Assembly (NCBI RefSeq): GCF_005116715.1
Contig: NZ_SWCI01000018.1
Coordinates: forward strand, 1 to 51,061
Length of the DNA stretch: 51,061 nucleotides
Reading direction: 5' to 3'
Origin: Ferrimonas sediminicola
GTDB lineage: Bacteria; Pseudomonadota; Gammaproteobacteria; Enterobacterales; Shewanellaceae
Positions 7,201 through 14,106 of the stretch are shown piece by piece. The notes below the pieces were generated by a model. That model was not told where the DNA came from. It did not search any database and saw nothing but the letters and a program-made list of their open reading frames with translations. Within the stretch, counting starts at the first letter, position 1. Every line of letters starts with the position of its first letter. A program made the translations under genes and the position numbers.

Positions 7201-7326
7201 TTGGACAGTCCAACAAACGAAGGTTTTATGGACCCTCGATACACCATGCCCAGTAGGGTCTATCAATATAGCCTTTACTTTTGTTGGACCCTGACCAATG
7301 CTTAACCCAGGATTGTTGAACCCAAC
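7201..7326. promoter_or_regulatory. Cluster of palindromes upstream of the serine recombinase (res/operator-like)
   Basis: Three dyads lie in the divergent promoter region: TTGGAC-A-GTCCAA (7201-7213, perfect), TTGG-N7-CCAA (7284-7298) and GTTG-N4-CAAC (7315-7326). Resolvase genes are normally preceded by res sites made of paired recombinase-binding subsites that also act as operators. These dyads are candidates for that; which dinucleotide is the crossover is not determinable here. Confidence 0.5.
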
Positions 7327-7338
7327 AGGGAGAACACC

Positions 7339-7911
7339 ATGGGACGCATCTTCGCTTATTGCCGAGTATCCACCGCCGAACAGACAGCAGAGAACCAGAG
7401 CCAACAGCTGCTGAAACAGATCCCTGGCCTGAAACGCTCCAGAATCGTCTCTGAAACGATTTCTGGTGGCACTAATGCCTTGCAAAGGCCCGAGTTCCTG
7501 CGACTCTTAGAACGCCTTGAGGATGGCGATGAATTGGTAGTACTCAAGGTGGATCGCCTCGGCAGAGACGTATCTGATGTATTGAGCACCATCAAGCACC
7601 TTCAGTCCAAAGGGGTCGCGGTTAGATCATTGGATCTGCCGATATCCAACCTATCCGGCCCTGAGGGTAAGCTAATACTGACCTTGATGTCGGCGTTTGC
7701 CGAGTTTGAAAAAGCTCGGTTGATAGAGCGCACACAGGACGGTTTAACACGGGCCAAATTGAGCGGTAAACGCCTAGGGCGCCCGATAGCGACAAACACG
7801 CGGTTATCTGTTCAGAAGGCAAAGGGTAGGGGCCTTTCACAATCTCAAGTTATGGCTGAGCTAGCGCTGTCACGTTCAACTGTGAAACGTTATTGGAAGA
7901 TTGATAGATGA
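7339..7911 (+). CDS. Serine recombinase of the resolvase/invertase family
   Basis: 190-aa protein of normal resolvase/invertase length. The catalytic serine is S11 in YCRVST; arginines R9, R73 and R76 (KVDRLGRD) complete the usual active site. A long helix follows (about 100-135), then GKRLGRP and a C-terminal helix-turn-helix (LSQSQVMAELALSRSTVKRYW). ATG 7339 follows CAGGGAGAACACC. It is divergent from the ATPase operon. It may resolve or invert DNA at the palindromes upstream. The gene looks intact. Confidence 0.95.
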   Translation: MGRIFAYCRVSTAEQTAENQSQQLLKQIPGLKRSRIVSETISGGTNALQRPEFLRLLERLEDGDELVVLKVDRLGRDVSDVLSTIKHLQSKGVAVRSLDLPISNLSGPEGKLILTLMSAFAEFEKARLIERTQDGLTRAKLSGKRLGRPIATNTRLSVQKAKGRGLSQSQVMAELALSRSTVKRYWKIDR

Positions 7912-8095
7912 ACCAATAGCTGCTGTACCCGGTGAACATATATTATTTAGCTATGCTATACGGCAGTATACTAAGGGTCGTGTGGGTAGGGTGGGGGCTA
8001 ACATGACTAGAGATTGAAAGGGACGTTTTATAACGGGTAATACCGCAGCCAAAGCTAAACGTGGCTTTAAGGATCGGGGGAGACAACTTGCCCGA

Positions 8096-8422
8096 TTGTT
8101 CAACGATGCTGATATCAACCTGGTACACCAAATGTTGATGTCAAAAGTTGCTGAAGGAGACACCGCAGCAATGGCTCTGTTTAGCCGTTACATCGCTCCT
8201 CCACCAAAGGCTACGCTAGGCCCAACCCCATTCAACTACAGCCAGGAGGACCCGATTAATGCTGCTGAATCTGTCATTTGTGCCGTATCCGATGGGCAAC
8301 TTCCAGCTGATGTGGGCCGGATTTTGCTTGATGGTATGACTGGTGTACAACGGATACGTGAAGCTGTTGAGCTTGAACAGCGTCTCAAGGCGATCGAAGA
8401 AAAATTGGGGCAGGATATATGA
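8096..8422 (+). CDS. Phage-like hypothetical protein, start uncertain
   Basis: 108-aa protein counted from TTG 8096, but the frame stays open and protein-like (GNTAAKAKRGFKDRGRQLARL) back to codon 8018, where a stop precedes it. No ATG, GTG or TTG occurs there; AAGGGA lies upstream of an ATA codon at 8030, so either a rare start is used or the 5' end is damaged. Its stop overlaps the next ATG (ATGA), so the two genes are translationally coupled. Small, charged and helical; family not recognised. Confidence 0.6.
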   Translation: MFNDADINLVHQMLMSKVAEGDTAAMALFSRYIAPPPKATLGPTPFNYSQEDPINAAESVICAVSDGQLPADVGRILLDGMTGVQRIREAVELEQRLKAIEEKLGQDI

Positions 8423-8601
8423 GAAGACTAGAAACCTGGGTTCGGCGTGCTGAGGTTAAGGTTCATGGGAAATATACGGATGATCAGCTTGAGATAATGA
8501 ATGCATTTTTGCGGATATCTCTGCCAGAAAGTGCAATCCCGGCATTCGAACCTGACGAAGTATCAGAGCGCAGTGTCCAAGTTTTGGATAATTGGAGCTG
8601 A
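8419..8601 (+). CDS. Small hypothetical protein coupled to the preceding gene
   Basis: 60-aa soluble protein whose ATG overlaps the previous stop in an ATGA arrangement. It is rich in acidic and basic residues, with helix followed by an acidic tail. No domain recognised. The coupling supports it being a real gene. Confidence 0.6.
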   Translation: MRRLETWVRRAEVKVHGKYTDDQLEIMNAFLRISLPESAIPAFEPDEVSERSVQVLDNWS

Positions 8602-8775
8602 ACTTCGACTTGGCTATTGCCGGTAGACTCTAGTGATATTTATTTGTTGTATGTTACCAGTTGGCTTCTCCGCTTTTCATGTGAAAATCGACCAGCTCGC
8701 TTGAAGGGGTATAGCCTGCAAACGAGTACCTCCCCCCCCATTTATTTAATGTCATCTATGATTAATTTCTAATTT
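8602..8775. other. AT-rich interval, no gene seen
   Basis: No supported reading frame. It contains a run of C residues near 8733 and AT-rich sequence beyond it. It separates the coupled phage-like pair from two gene fragments that face each other. Confidence 0.4.
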
Positions 8776-8905
8776 TTACTTTGGAAGTACGGGCGGTTTG
8801 CGGTAGGTGGTGATTCCATCAAGATTAGTGTTGCCCCATTTTTCCAACTGAATTATCTGATAAGGACTTCTGATTGGAATTATTTGACTATATTCTGATA
8901 TCAAG
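8776..8905 (-). pseudogene. Possible C-terminal fragment of an unknown gene
   Basis: On the minus strand a protein-like C-terminus (ending EKWGNTNLDGITTYRKPPVL..) is open down to a stop at 8776. Its upstream side runs into sequence that codes for a different protein on the opposite strand, so no complete gene is present. Treated as a remnant with low confidence. Confidence 0.3.
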
Positions 8906-9157
8906 CTGACCAATCGCCGGAGCAACTTAATCAACCTGCATTCCCTCGGAGTGCGGGAAGAAGATCCGGCCCTGGTCGCAGAGGCCAAAGCCAAGATCAA
9001 GGAATGGAACAGGAAGCACCCGGAGGATCCGATCACCAAGCTTAACCTTGCTCAGTCTCTCGGATCCCGAGCCGATTATGACAAGCGGGTTAGGGAAGGG
9101 ATCGGGCTCCCCAGTAAGCGCCTGTGGTTGTTTGACGAACACAACTATCTGGATTAG
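8888..9157 (+). pseudogene. C-terminal remnant resembling phage polyvalent (PLxRFG-type) proteins
   Basis: The frame is open from 8888 to the stop at 9157 with only a GTG at 8951 as possible start. The translated end (KIKEWNRKHPEDPI, then a run to SRADYDKRVREGIGLPSKR) has the look of the C-terminus of very large phage proteins carrying a PLxRFG-type end. Only this tail is present, so the N-terminal thousands of bases were lost. Similarity is by remembered pattern, not search. It overlaps the stop of the convergent lipoprotein gene by 4 bp. Confidence 0.45.
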
Positions 9158-9546
9158 CGGCGTTCATAGTGGCTGAACACCCAGCCGAGTTGGCCCATGC
9201 AGTGTTCTTTGATCGCTTTCTGATCACCCGCTGCCTGGGCTGACTTCCAGCCTATTTCGACGTTCTTCGCCATTTGGTTAGAAGTGGTGGTGTTGCCGCT
9301 AAATGGGGTGTTCCCTACATAGCCGTTGGTTGTGCTGGTGGTCATGCCGTTTGCGATGCTAGGCATTGGGGCTTGGTTCCGCGCTACCGCCCAGCAATAA
9401 TTTTTGTGCTGGTCGTATAGTGCTTGCAGTTGAGCCGGGGTGTAATTGGCATACTGGTTGTTGCTTTGAGTGTAGCGCTTTGACAGCGTACCGTTGGCGC
9501 ACCCGGCCAGGACGACCGCCGCTATTACCGCGAATGCGATTCTCAT
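9154..9546 (-). CDS. Putative lipoprotein, unknown
   Basis: 130-aa protein with a short signal peptide and lipobox LAGC (Cys16). The mature part holds a helical YTPAQLQALYDQHKNYCWAVA segment, a Thr/Ser/Asn-rich middle and a conserved-looking C-terminus with a second cysteine (KEHCMGQLGWVFSHYERR). CGGAGGTTATT before ATG at 9546 is a strong ribosome-binding site. A terminator from the upstream gene lies just before it, so it probably has its own promoter. Could be a phage or island surface lipoprotein; no family recognised. Confidence 0.8.
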   Translation of the reverse strand: MRIAFAVIAAVVLAGCANGTLSKRYTQSNNQYANYTPAQLQALYDQHKNYCWAVARNQAPMPSIANGMTTSTTNGYVGNTPFSGNTTTSNQMAKNVEIGWKSAQAAGDQKAIKEHCMGQLGWVFSHYERR

Positions 9547-9596
9547 AATAACCTCCGTGTAAGTTACCGGAAGTTATTGTAGTAGCAAAAAGAAAA

Positions 9597-9613
9597 CCCC
9601 GCACAAGGCGGGG
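9597..9613 (-). terminator. Intrinsic terminator after the 138-aa membrane gene
   Basis: Read on the minus strand, GCCCCGC stem, short loop and GCGGGG are followed by TTTTCTTTTT, the classic stem plus U-tract. It ends transcripts coming from the gene at 9707-10123. Confidence 0.85.
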
Positions 9614-9706
9614 CTTCTCAGCGTTACATAAATCGGAGGAAATATGTTTTGCTGAGTTCAGCATAGCAAAGGTTTGGCTGAACAGGCAACAAATCGGAAG
9701 CGCCTA

Positions 9707-10123
9707 CTAACTAAGCCCCTTCATTTTTTCGCCTTCAACAAGATGGCCGTGCGCGTTTTCACACCAACTTGACAAAACATCAAATATTGGGTCTTGCGTC
9801 TTTGAGTTTTCCATTTTGAAGTCATTGCTTAATTTGAGCAGAAGCAACATCGCAATATGCTCTGGTGTAGGGTCGTTGACTGCCAACATTCTCTTGGCGT
9901 AATCCTTAATGTCAGCAGTCTCCGCTCTACGGCTTAGATCATCATACGCCATAGATAACCTACCTTTTATAAAACGCGGAGACGGGGCAGCATCTTCAGA
10001 ATAGGTATCAAAGGTGCTTTGCAGCGCCTCTATGGCACAGCCTATTGACCTAGAGCGGTAAGCGAACAACTTTCCAAAGTAGAAAGCAATGAACAGGACA
10101 ATTATTGCAATTACATATTCCAT
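9707..10123 (-). CDS. Membrane-anchored hypothetical protein
   Basis: 138-aa protein with one N-terminal transmembrane helix (residues 4-22) followed by a basic stretch and a soluble, largely helical cytoplasmic domain. The start ATG at 10123 is preceded by GGAAGGAGGTGACATA, a very strong ribosome-binding site. Followed by an intrinsic terminator. No family recognised. Confidence 0.78.
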   Translation of the reverse strand: MEYVIAIIVLFIAFYFGKLFAYRSRSIGCAIEALQSTFDTYSEDAAPSPRFIKGRLSMAYDDLSRRAETADIKDYAKRMLAVNDPTPEHIAMLLLLKLSNDFKMENSKTQDPIFDVLSSWCENAHGHLVEGEKMKGLS

Positions 10124-10247
10124 TATGTCACCTCCTTCCCTGCAAACTATAGCAGGGGATTCATGGCTCGGAAGACTTTAACACTTCAGGAAATCTACGC
10201 GACCGGATGAAAAGCAGGGAGGCTTTGTGGGGTTAATACTTACCCCA
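10124..10247. other. Short interval with a 14-codon open frame
   Basis: ATG at 10163 opens a 14-residue frame (MARKTLTLQEIYATG) ending at a stop near 10210, preceded by AGCAGGGG. It resembles the first residues of a small phage protein and is most likely a truncated gene start. No evidence that it is expressed. Confidence 0.3.
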
Positions 10248-10516
10248 TTATCGAGATCCCCTCGGTCCTGCTCGTCTGATCATATCTGCTTTTATCCTAC
10301 CGTGCAGATCCCACTCAGCCGGATAGCGCTCCAGGTGATAACCCCGTTCCTTAGCGTAACGCTCCCCAGCCTATCAGCGCCCCTCGCCGCACCAGAGACG
10401 ATGATTACCCCCCGTTCCCTGGCAATCCTGCTTAGAAGGTGATCCAGGCGCTCACAGAGCAAGGGGTAGTCATTGAACTCCCTGCCGCCCGCAACGATCA
10501 GTCTGAATGGTTCCAT
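10248..10516 (-). pseudogene. Frameshifted SLOG/DUF2493-like gene
   Basis: The first 51 residues (MEPFRLIVAGGREFNDYPLL ... VIIVSGAARGADRLG) match the nucleotide-binding SLOG family (DUF2493, YspA-type), with the GGR and SGAARGAD motifs intact. After GADRLG the frame is wrong, and the family-like continuation (GERYAKERGYHLERYPAEWDLHGR) is found in the next frame. One missing G in the run at 10364-10367 (CCCC on the plus strand) restores it. The sequence after HGR also departs from the family and ends at 10248, so the gene is dead or strongly truncated. Confidence 0.8.
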
Positions 10517-10531
10517 GTGTTGTGCAGCCCC

Positions 10532-10728
10532 TCTGCAATTCTCTCTGCAATTTCACCCGGCCAACTTATGCTATTGAAACTAATGGATTCTGCAAGGACT
10601 CTGCAATTTTCTCTGCAAAAACTCTGCAATTTCCGGTGGGTCAGAAAGGGTTCATTTCGTGGAAAAATCCCCCACTCAGACCCCACATTAGCAAATCTAA
10701 GTTGACACCCTACCTCAATCTCTGCAAA
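10532..10728. repeat. TCTGCAA repeats near attR
   Basis: Copies of TCTGCAA start at 10532, 10544, 10589, 10600, 10612, 10623 and 10721, again mostly 11 or 12 bp apart. They mirror the array upstream of the integrase at the other end of the island and support a role as arm-type recombination sites. Confidence 0.75.
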
Positions 10729-10832
10729 ATGCGCCCTCGAAGTCACCCGAAACCAACCCAAAACAGGGTAGGGTATCGGAAACTTCAACTAGGTGGGTTC
10801 AATAAAATCAAGGGCTTACGGACTTAGACAAA

Positions 10833-10881
10833 TTGGCTTTTAACCAATTGGTCGAAGGTTCGAATCCTTCACGACCCACCA
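10833..10881 (+). repeat. attR: 49-bp direct repeat, right copy
   Basis: Exact copy of 177-225 (3' two thirds of tRNA-Lys) without the tRNA 5' half; the preceding bases (GACTTAGACAAA) belong to the island. Downstream comes the same CCGCCTCAGGCGG spacer found between tRNA copies at the left end, so this is the right island-chromosome junction. Confidence 0.9.
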
Positions 10882-10909
10882 TTTTTTTCCGCCTCAGGCG
10901 GGCCCCAGT

Positions 10910-10985
10910 GGGTCGTTAGCTCAGCTGGTAGAGCAGTTGGCTTTTAACCAATTGGTCGAAGGTTCGAATCCTTCACGACCCACCA
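10910..10985 (+). tRNA. tRNA-Lys (UUU), copy to the right of the island
   Basis: Complete 76-nt tRNA-Lys with anticodon TTT and encoded CCA, identical to the copies at 46-121 and 150-225. It is the next member of the original tandem array, now separated from the left members by the island. Confidence 0.98.
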
Positions 10986-11118
10986 TTTTTCCCCTCGCGT
11001 TTGACTTCCAGAACTTGTTAATTGTCACACACTCTGTGTGCATTCCTAGTCTCTGTTCTACACTGAATCCCGTTTGTCGCTTTTCTGTCGACTGCCTCAT
11101 TCAATGGGAGTAAGCATC

Positions 11119-11655
11119 ATGATCTGCAGATGGATTGCGCTCGCTGCGATGGCGGGAGTCTTGGCTGCACCCGATGTCGGTGCTCAGGTGAACCTTGTTG
11201 AAAACCCAAAGTTTGAGACAGGCATGCCGAGCGGCTGGTCGACGAGTTCCTTCAACCAGGGAGGCGTGGAGTACGGTTGGTCACAGGCCCGGAAGACGGT
11301 CTCCATCCACATCGATCCGCAGAGTCCCAATGATGCCCGCTGGCAACAGCGGGTGGTGGTCAACCCCAACACCCGCTACCGGCTGTCCGGTTGGATCCGG
11401 GTGCAGAAAACCACACCGACCATAGATTTGCTCGACGTGGGGGCCAACCTGTCGGTACTGGAGTCTCTTCCGGAGCTGGGCTCCTTTACCCACACCGAGC
11501 CGATGCTCGGGTCCCAGGGGTGGCGTTATCGTCAGGTAACGTTCGACACTGGTGAGCGAACCTGGATCACCATCGCACTGAGGCTGGGAATGTACGCCGG
11601 CCAGACCACGGGCAGCGCCTGGTTCCGGTCGGTTCAGCTTACTGAGCTGGAGTAG
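11119..11655 (+). CDS. Exported carbohydrate-binding-like protein
   Basis: 178-aa protein from ATG 11119, chosen because GGGAG lies about 9 nt upstream; an in-frame ATG further up lacks one. A signal peptide ends near APDVGAQ. The mature part (NLVENPKFETGMPSGW ... YRLSGWIRV ... WITIALRLG) has the beta-sandwich pattern of carbohydrate-binding modules seen at the start of secreted glycan-active proteins, but here stands alone. The 3' end overlaps the convergent lipoprotein gene by 17 bp. Role: probably periplasmic or secreted glycan binding (inferred). Confidence 0.78.
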   Translation: MICRWIALAAMAGVLAAPDVGAQVNLVENPKFETGMPSGWSTSSFNQGGVEYGWSQARKTVSIHIDPQSPNDARWQQRVVVNPNTRYRLSGWIRVQKTTPTIDLLDVGANLSVLESLPELGSFTHTEPMLGSQGWRYRQVTFDTGERTWITIALRLGMYAGQTTGSAWFRSVQLTELE

Positions 11656-12163
11656 CGCCCGGGATCTGGGACAGCAGCTTGTCCAGCAGTTGCCGGGTCT
11701 GCTCTGCTCGCCAGCGGGCGTCGCCATTCTTCCTGATCTTGAAGCCATCGGTGGCCCGCCACACCTGGCGTTTGCCGTCGAACAGGTCGAGGCGGATCTT
11801 GCGATAGTCACTCTCGCTGGGGGGGACTGGGATGGAGATGCTGCCGCCGATGGCGGTGCTGCCGCTGCTGCGGCCACCGCCGATGCCGATGGACAGACCG
11901 GAGTCGTTGGCCTCTGTTTCCTGCCACAGGCTAATCTGAGCCTTGATGGGGGAGACGGGGGCAAGCTGCCAGCCCAAGGGGCTTAGCGCCTCTTTGAGGG
12001 CCGTCTCTGCCCGCTCGGCGGCCAGGGGCTCGTTCTGGTGCAGGGTCGGCAGCAGTTGTACCTGGTTGACCGAGGTAAAGTCAAAACCGGGGTCGTAATC
12101 CACATCACTGTTGGCGCTGCAGCCGGACAGCAGCAGGAGCAGCGCGGTAGTCAGTGTTCTCAT
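11639..12163 (-). CDS. DUF4136-family lipoprotein
   Basis: 174-aa protein with lipobox LSGC (Cys15), then the DUF4136 pattern (YDPGFDFTSVNQVQ near the N-terminus, followed by a central helix, glycine-rich segment, and a C-terminal helix). Family members are outer- or inner-membrane lipoproteins of unknown function. It converges with and overlaps the preceding exported-protein gene by 17 bp, and the DUF3135 gene follows upstream in the same direction 30 bp away, so they may be cotranscribed. Confidence 0.88.
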   Translation of the reverse strand: MRTLTTALLLLLSGCSANSDVDYDPGFDFTSVNQVQLLPTLHQNEPLAAERAETALKEALSPLGWQLAPVSPIKAQISLWQETEANDSGLSIGIGGGRSSGSTAIGGSISIPVPPSESDYRKIRLDLFDGKRQVWRATDGFKIRKNGDARWRAEQTRQLLDKLLSQIPGATPAQ

Positions 12164-12193
12164 GAGATCCCTCCGTGGATTTCGTTGACTCGA

Positions 12194-12520
12194 TCAGGTA
12201 TTGACCGCACGTCGCCGGTGCGGGCCTGTCAGGGTCAACACCCGTCCCCGACTCAGCTCGTCGGGACGGTTGAGCGCGATATTCAACAGGTCGAGCTTAT
12301 CATGCATCATGCGCGAGATCTCGACCATGCTCTGATAGGGGTTGCTGGCGCGACTGCGTGTCAGGTCGATGCGGTGTTGCAACGCCCTGAGGGCGCCACG
12401 GTTGCACGCTTTCGCCTGGTTGATGGTGGCATCGATGGCGTGCTCACGAATCCTCTCCAACTGCTTTGGATCGGTTTTGGCCAGGTGCATCATCTGGTCG
12501 AACGTGGGCAACTCAGTCAT
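12194..12520 (-). CDS. DUF3135 domain protein
   Basis: 108-aa cytoplasmic helical protein beginning with LPTFDQMMHLAKTDPKQLERI and containing the ALQHRIDLTRSRASNP motif typical of DUF3135, a small gammaproteobacterial family of unknown role. The ATG at 12520 follows GGAGGGAAAC. It lies 30 bp upstream of the DUF4136 lipoprotein gene. Confidence 0.87.
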   Translation of the reverse strand: MTELPTFDQMMHLAKTDPKQLERIREHAIDATINQAKACNRGALRALQHRIDLTRSRASNPYQSMVEISRMMHDKLDLLNIALNRPDELSRGRVLTLTGPHRRRAVNT

Positions 12521-12701
12521 GTTTCCCTCCGGTCAAAAGGCAAACATCCTCTGTCTGATCCATCGCCACTCCCTGGCGAGGCTGGGGCCGGGTCGGCAGG
12601 AACTGAACCCGGCTGACAGAGTAAATATTGACCTGGATCACGCTTTGGTCAAATGGGAGAAGGGAAGCAAGATGAGCGGCTTAGCCGGGCAGAGAGACGC
12701 A

Positions 12702-12727
12702 AACTGCGCCCCTGGGGGGCGCAGTTT
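12702..12727 (-). terminator. Terminator hairpin downstream of the HD-GYP gene
   Basis: A perfect stem AACTGCGCCCC/GGGGCGCAGTT around a 3-nt loop lies about 70 bp past the HD-GYP stop. A T-run follows on the plus strand and a weaker TTTG on the minus strand; its position suits termination of the leftward HD-GYP transcript. Confidence 0.7.
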
Positions 12728-12796
12728 TCTCCGGCGGGGAGCATTTCGCTGGTCTTGGTCCACCCCCAGAATGGGACAGGGGGCGGCCCGGAACCG

Positions 12797-14050
12797 TCAA
12801 TTGCGGCTGTCGTAGAAGTAGGAGATGCGTTCCTTGGGGCTCAGGTACTGGAACGCTTCCGGAGTCAGGGCCGAGGCCAGGATGCTGCGTTCGATGGTCA
12901 GCCCCTGGTCGTCGATGGCGATGGCGGCTGCTTCCTGGCGGGGCACCGCCGGGTCGTAGACCAGCACTTTGGGGTAGAGCAGTTTCTCCGAGTCCACCGA
13001 GGTGACCAGGCCAAACTGACCGCTGGAGAGCTGTACCACACTGCCTGGAGGGTAGACCCCCATCATCTTGATGAACTGCTGCACATAGTGGTTGTTCAGC
13101 TTGTCTTCGAAGATCTTGTACAGCATCCCCAGCACGGTACCCGGGGGCCGGGTGCGGCTCTTGTCCCTGGGGTGACACAGCTCATCATAGGTGTTCACCA
13201 CGGCGATCAGCTGGGCCAGAGGCTCGATGTGACTGCCTCTGAGTCCCTTGGGATAGCCGCTGCCGTCGAGGAATTCATGGTGTTGGCTGATCATGGCGGT
13301 GATGGCGCGGGGCAGGTGACTCTGGTTGCGCAGCAGTTCCTGGCCGAGAATCGGGTGACGCTGCATCTCCCTGATGTCCGCCTTGGAGGGCTGCTTCTTG
13401 GTCAACAGGGTGTTGGGGAGCAGCAGCTTGCCGCAGTCGTGCAGCAGACCACCCTGGCCGACCACGGCGATCTCCTCTTCACTCATCCCCACCCGCTTGG
13501 CTAACATCATCGCCAGCACCGTCACGTTGAGGCTGTGGTAGGCGGGGTCGTCTGGACGGATGTCGTCGTTCATCAGGTGCAGGGTCACCTGGCTGCCGGC
13601 GCTCAAACTGGCCGCCATCTGTTTGATCAGCTTGGCGCTGAGCATCAGCCCCTCCATGGGCTTCATGGGCAGGCGTTTGTTGATGGCCCTCAGCTGGGCC
13701 AGGGAGTCGGCGTACTCCCGCTCGTGTTGTTTGAACTCCTTGCGAAACGCCTTGAGCTCGCTGATCCCTCGCTCCTTCTGCTCCAGCATCTGCTGTTTCA
13801 TCGTTTCCAGATCGGTCACAGAATCGGCCAGATCGGGCAGGGCGGGGGCGCTGAGGATGGCGGTATCGCTGCGCTTGATGTCCACGACGACGTGGGTCAG
13901 GCGCAGTTTTTTCAGCAGCTGAATCTGATCCTGGCTGCGAAGCTTAAAGCTGTTAAACATGAAGGGGTGGTCACGCCAGGAGATGGGAAGACGAATGTAG
14001 TTTCCAACCTGAAGTTGATCAACCGCGACTTTTTGGAGGGTCTTGCTCAT
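12797..14050 (-). CDS. HD-GYP domain phosphodiesterase with N-terminal DUF3391
   Basis: 417-aa predicted cyclic-di-GMP phosphodiesterase. Residues 1-130 are DUF3391 (VAVDQLQVGNYIRL, SWRDHPF), followed by the HD-GYP domain (about 140-340). The metal and signature residues look intact: HD204-205 in LLHDCGK, H232 in HPILG, HH257-258 and GYP265-267 in HHEFLDGSGYPKG. It should lower c-di-GMP and so favour motility over biofilm. Start ATG 14050 lies only 3 nt after a 10-bp perfect hairpin and no ordinary ribosome-binding site is visible, suggesting structured 5' control. Confidence 0.95.
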   Translation of the reverse strand: MSKTLQKVAVDQLQVGNYIRLPISWRDHPFMFNSFKLRSQDQIQLLKKLRLTHVVVDIKRSDTAILSAPALPDLADSVTDLETMKQQMLEQKERGISELKAFRKEFKQHEREYADSLAQLRAINKRLPMKPMEGLMLSAKLIKQMAASLSAGSQVTLHLMNDDIRPDDPAYHSLNVTVLAMMLAKRVGMSEEEIAVVGQGGLLHDCGKLLLPNTLLTKKQPSKADIREMQRHPILGQELLRNQSHLPRAITAMISQHHEFLDGSGYPKGLRGSHIEPLAQLIAVVNTYDELCHPRDKSRTRPPGTVLGMLYKIFEDKLNNHYVQQFIKMMGVYPPGSVVQLSSGQFGLVTSVDSEKLLYPKVLVYDPAVPRQEAAAIAIDDQGLTIERSILASALTPEAFQYLSPKERISYFYDSRN

Positions 14051-14053
14051 AGA

Positions 14054-14080
14054 TGCCGGTAGCCATTTTTGCTACCGGCA
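14054..14080 (-). promoter_or_regulatory. Hairpin directly before the HD-GYP start codon
   Basis: On the minus strand TGCCGGTAGC, loop AAAAATG and GCTACCGGCA form a perfect 10-bp stem ending three nt before ATG 14050. It covers the place where a Shine-Dalgarno sequence would be. It may be a translation-control hairpin. Alternatively it is a terminator for the DUF2057 gene, though the U-run lies on the plus-strand side (TTTTATT). Confidence 0.55.
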
Positions 14081-14106
14081 TTTTATTCGCTTTCAATTTC
14101 AACTGT

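Larger units (their letters stand above)
226..10881. mobile_element. Genomic island integrated at tRNA-Lys
   Basis: It is bounded by a 49-bp direct repeat of the tRNA-Lys 3' end, with a tyrosine integrase just inside the left end. Base composition is visibly more AT-rich than the chromosome beyond 11 kb. Cargo includes DUF4224-type and serine recombinase genes, lipoproteins, an ATPase operon, phage-like fragments and an SRP RNA gene. The right copy of the repeat lacks the 5' half of the tRNA, so this is not just a gap in the tandem array. No conjugation genes are visible, so it would be non-self-transmissible or a decayed prophage/satellite. An uninterrupted relative would settle the boundaries. 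Confidence 0.85.
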
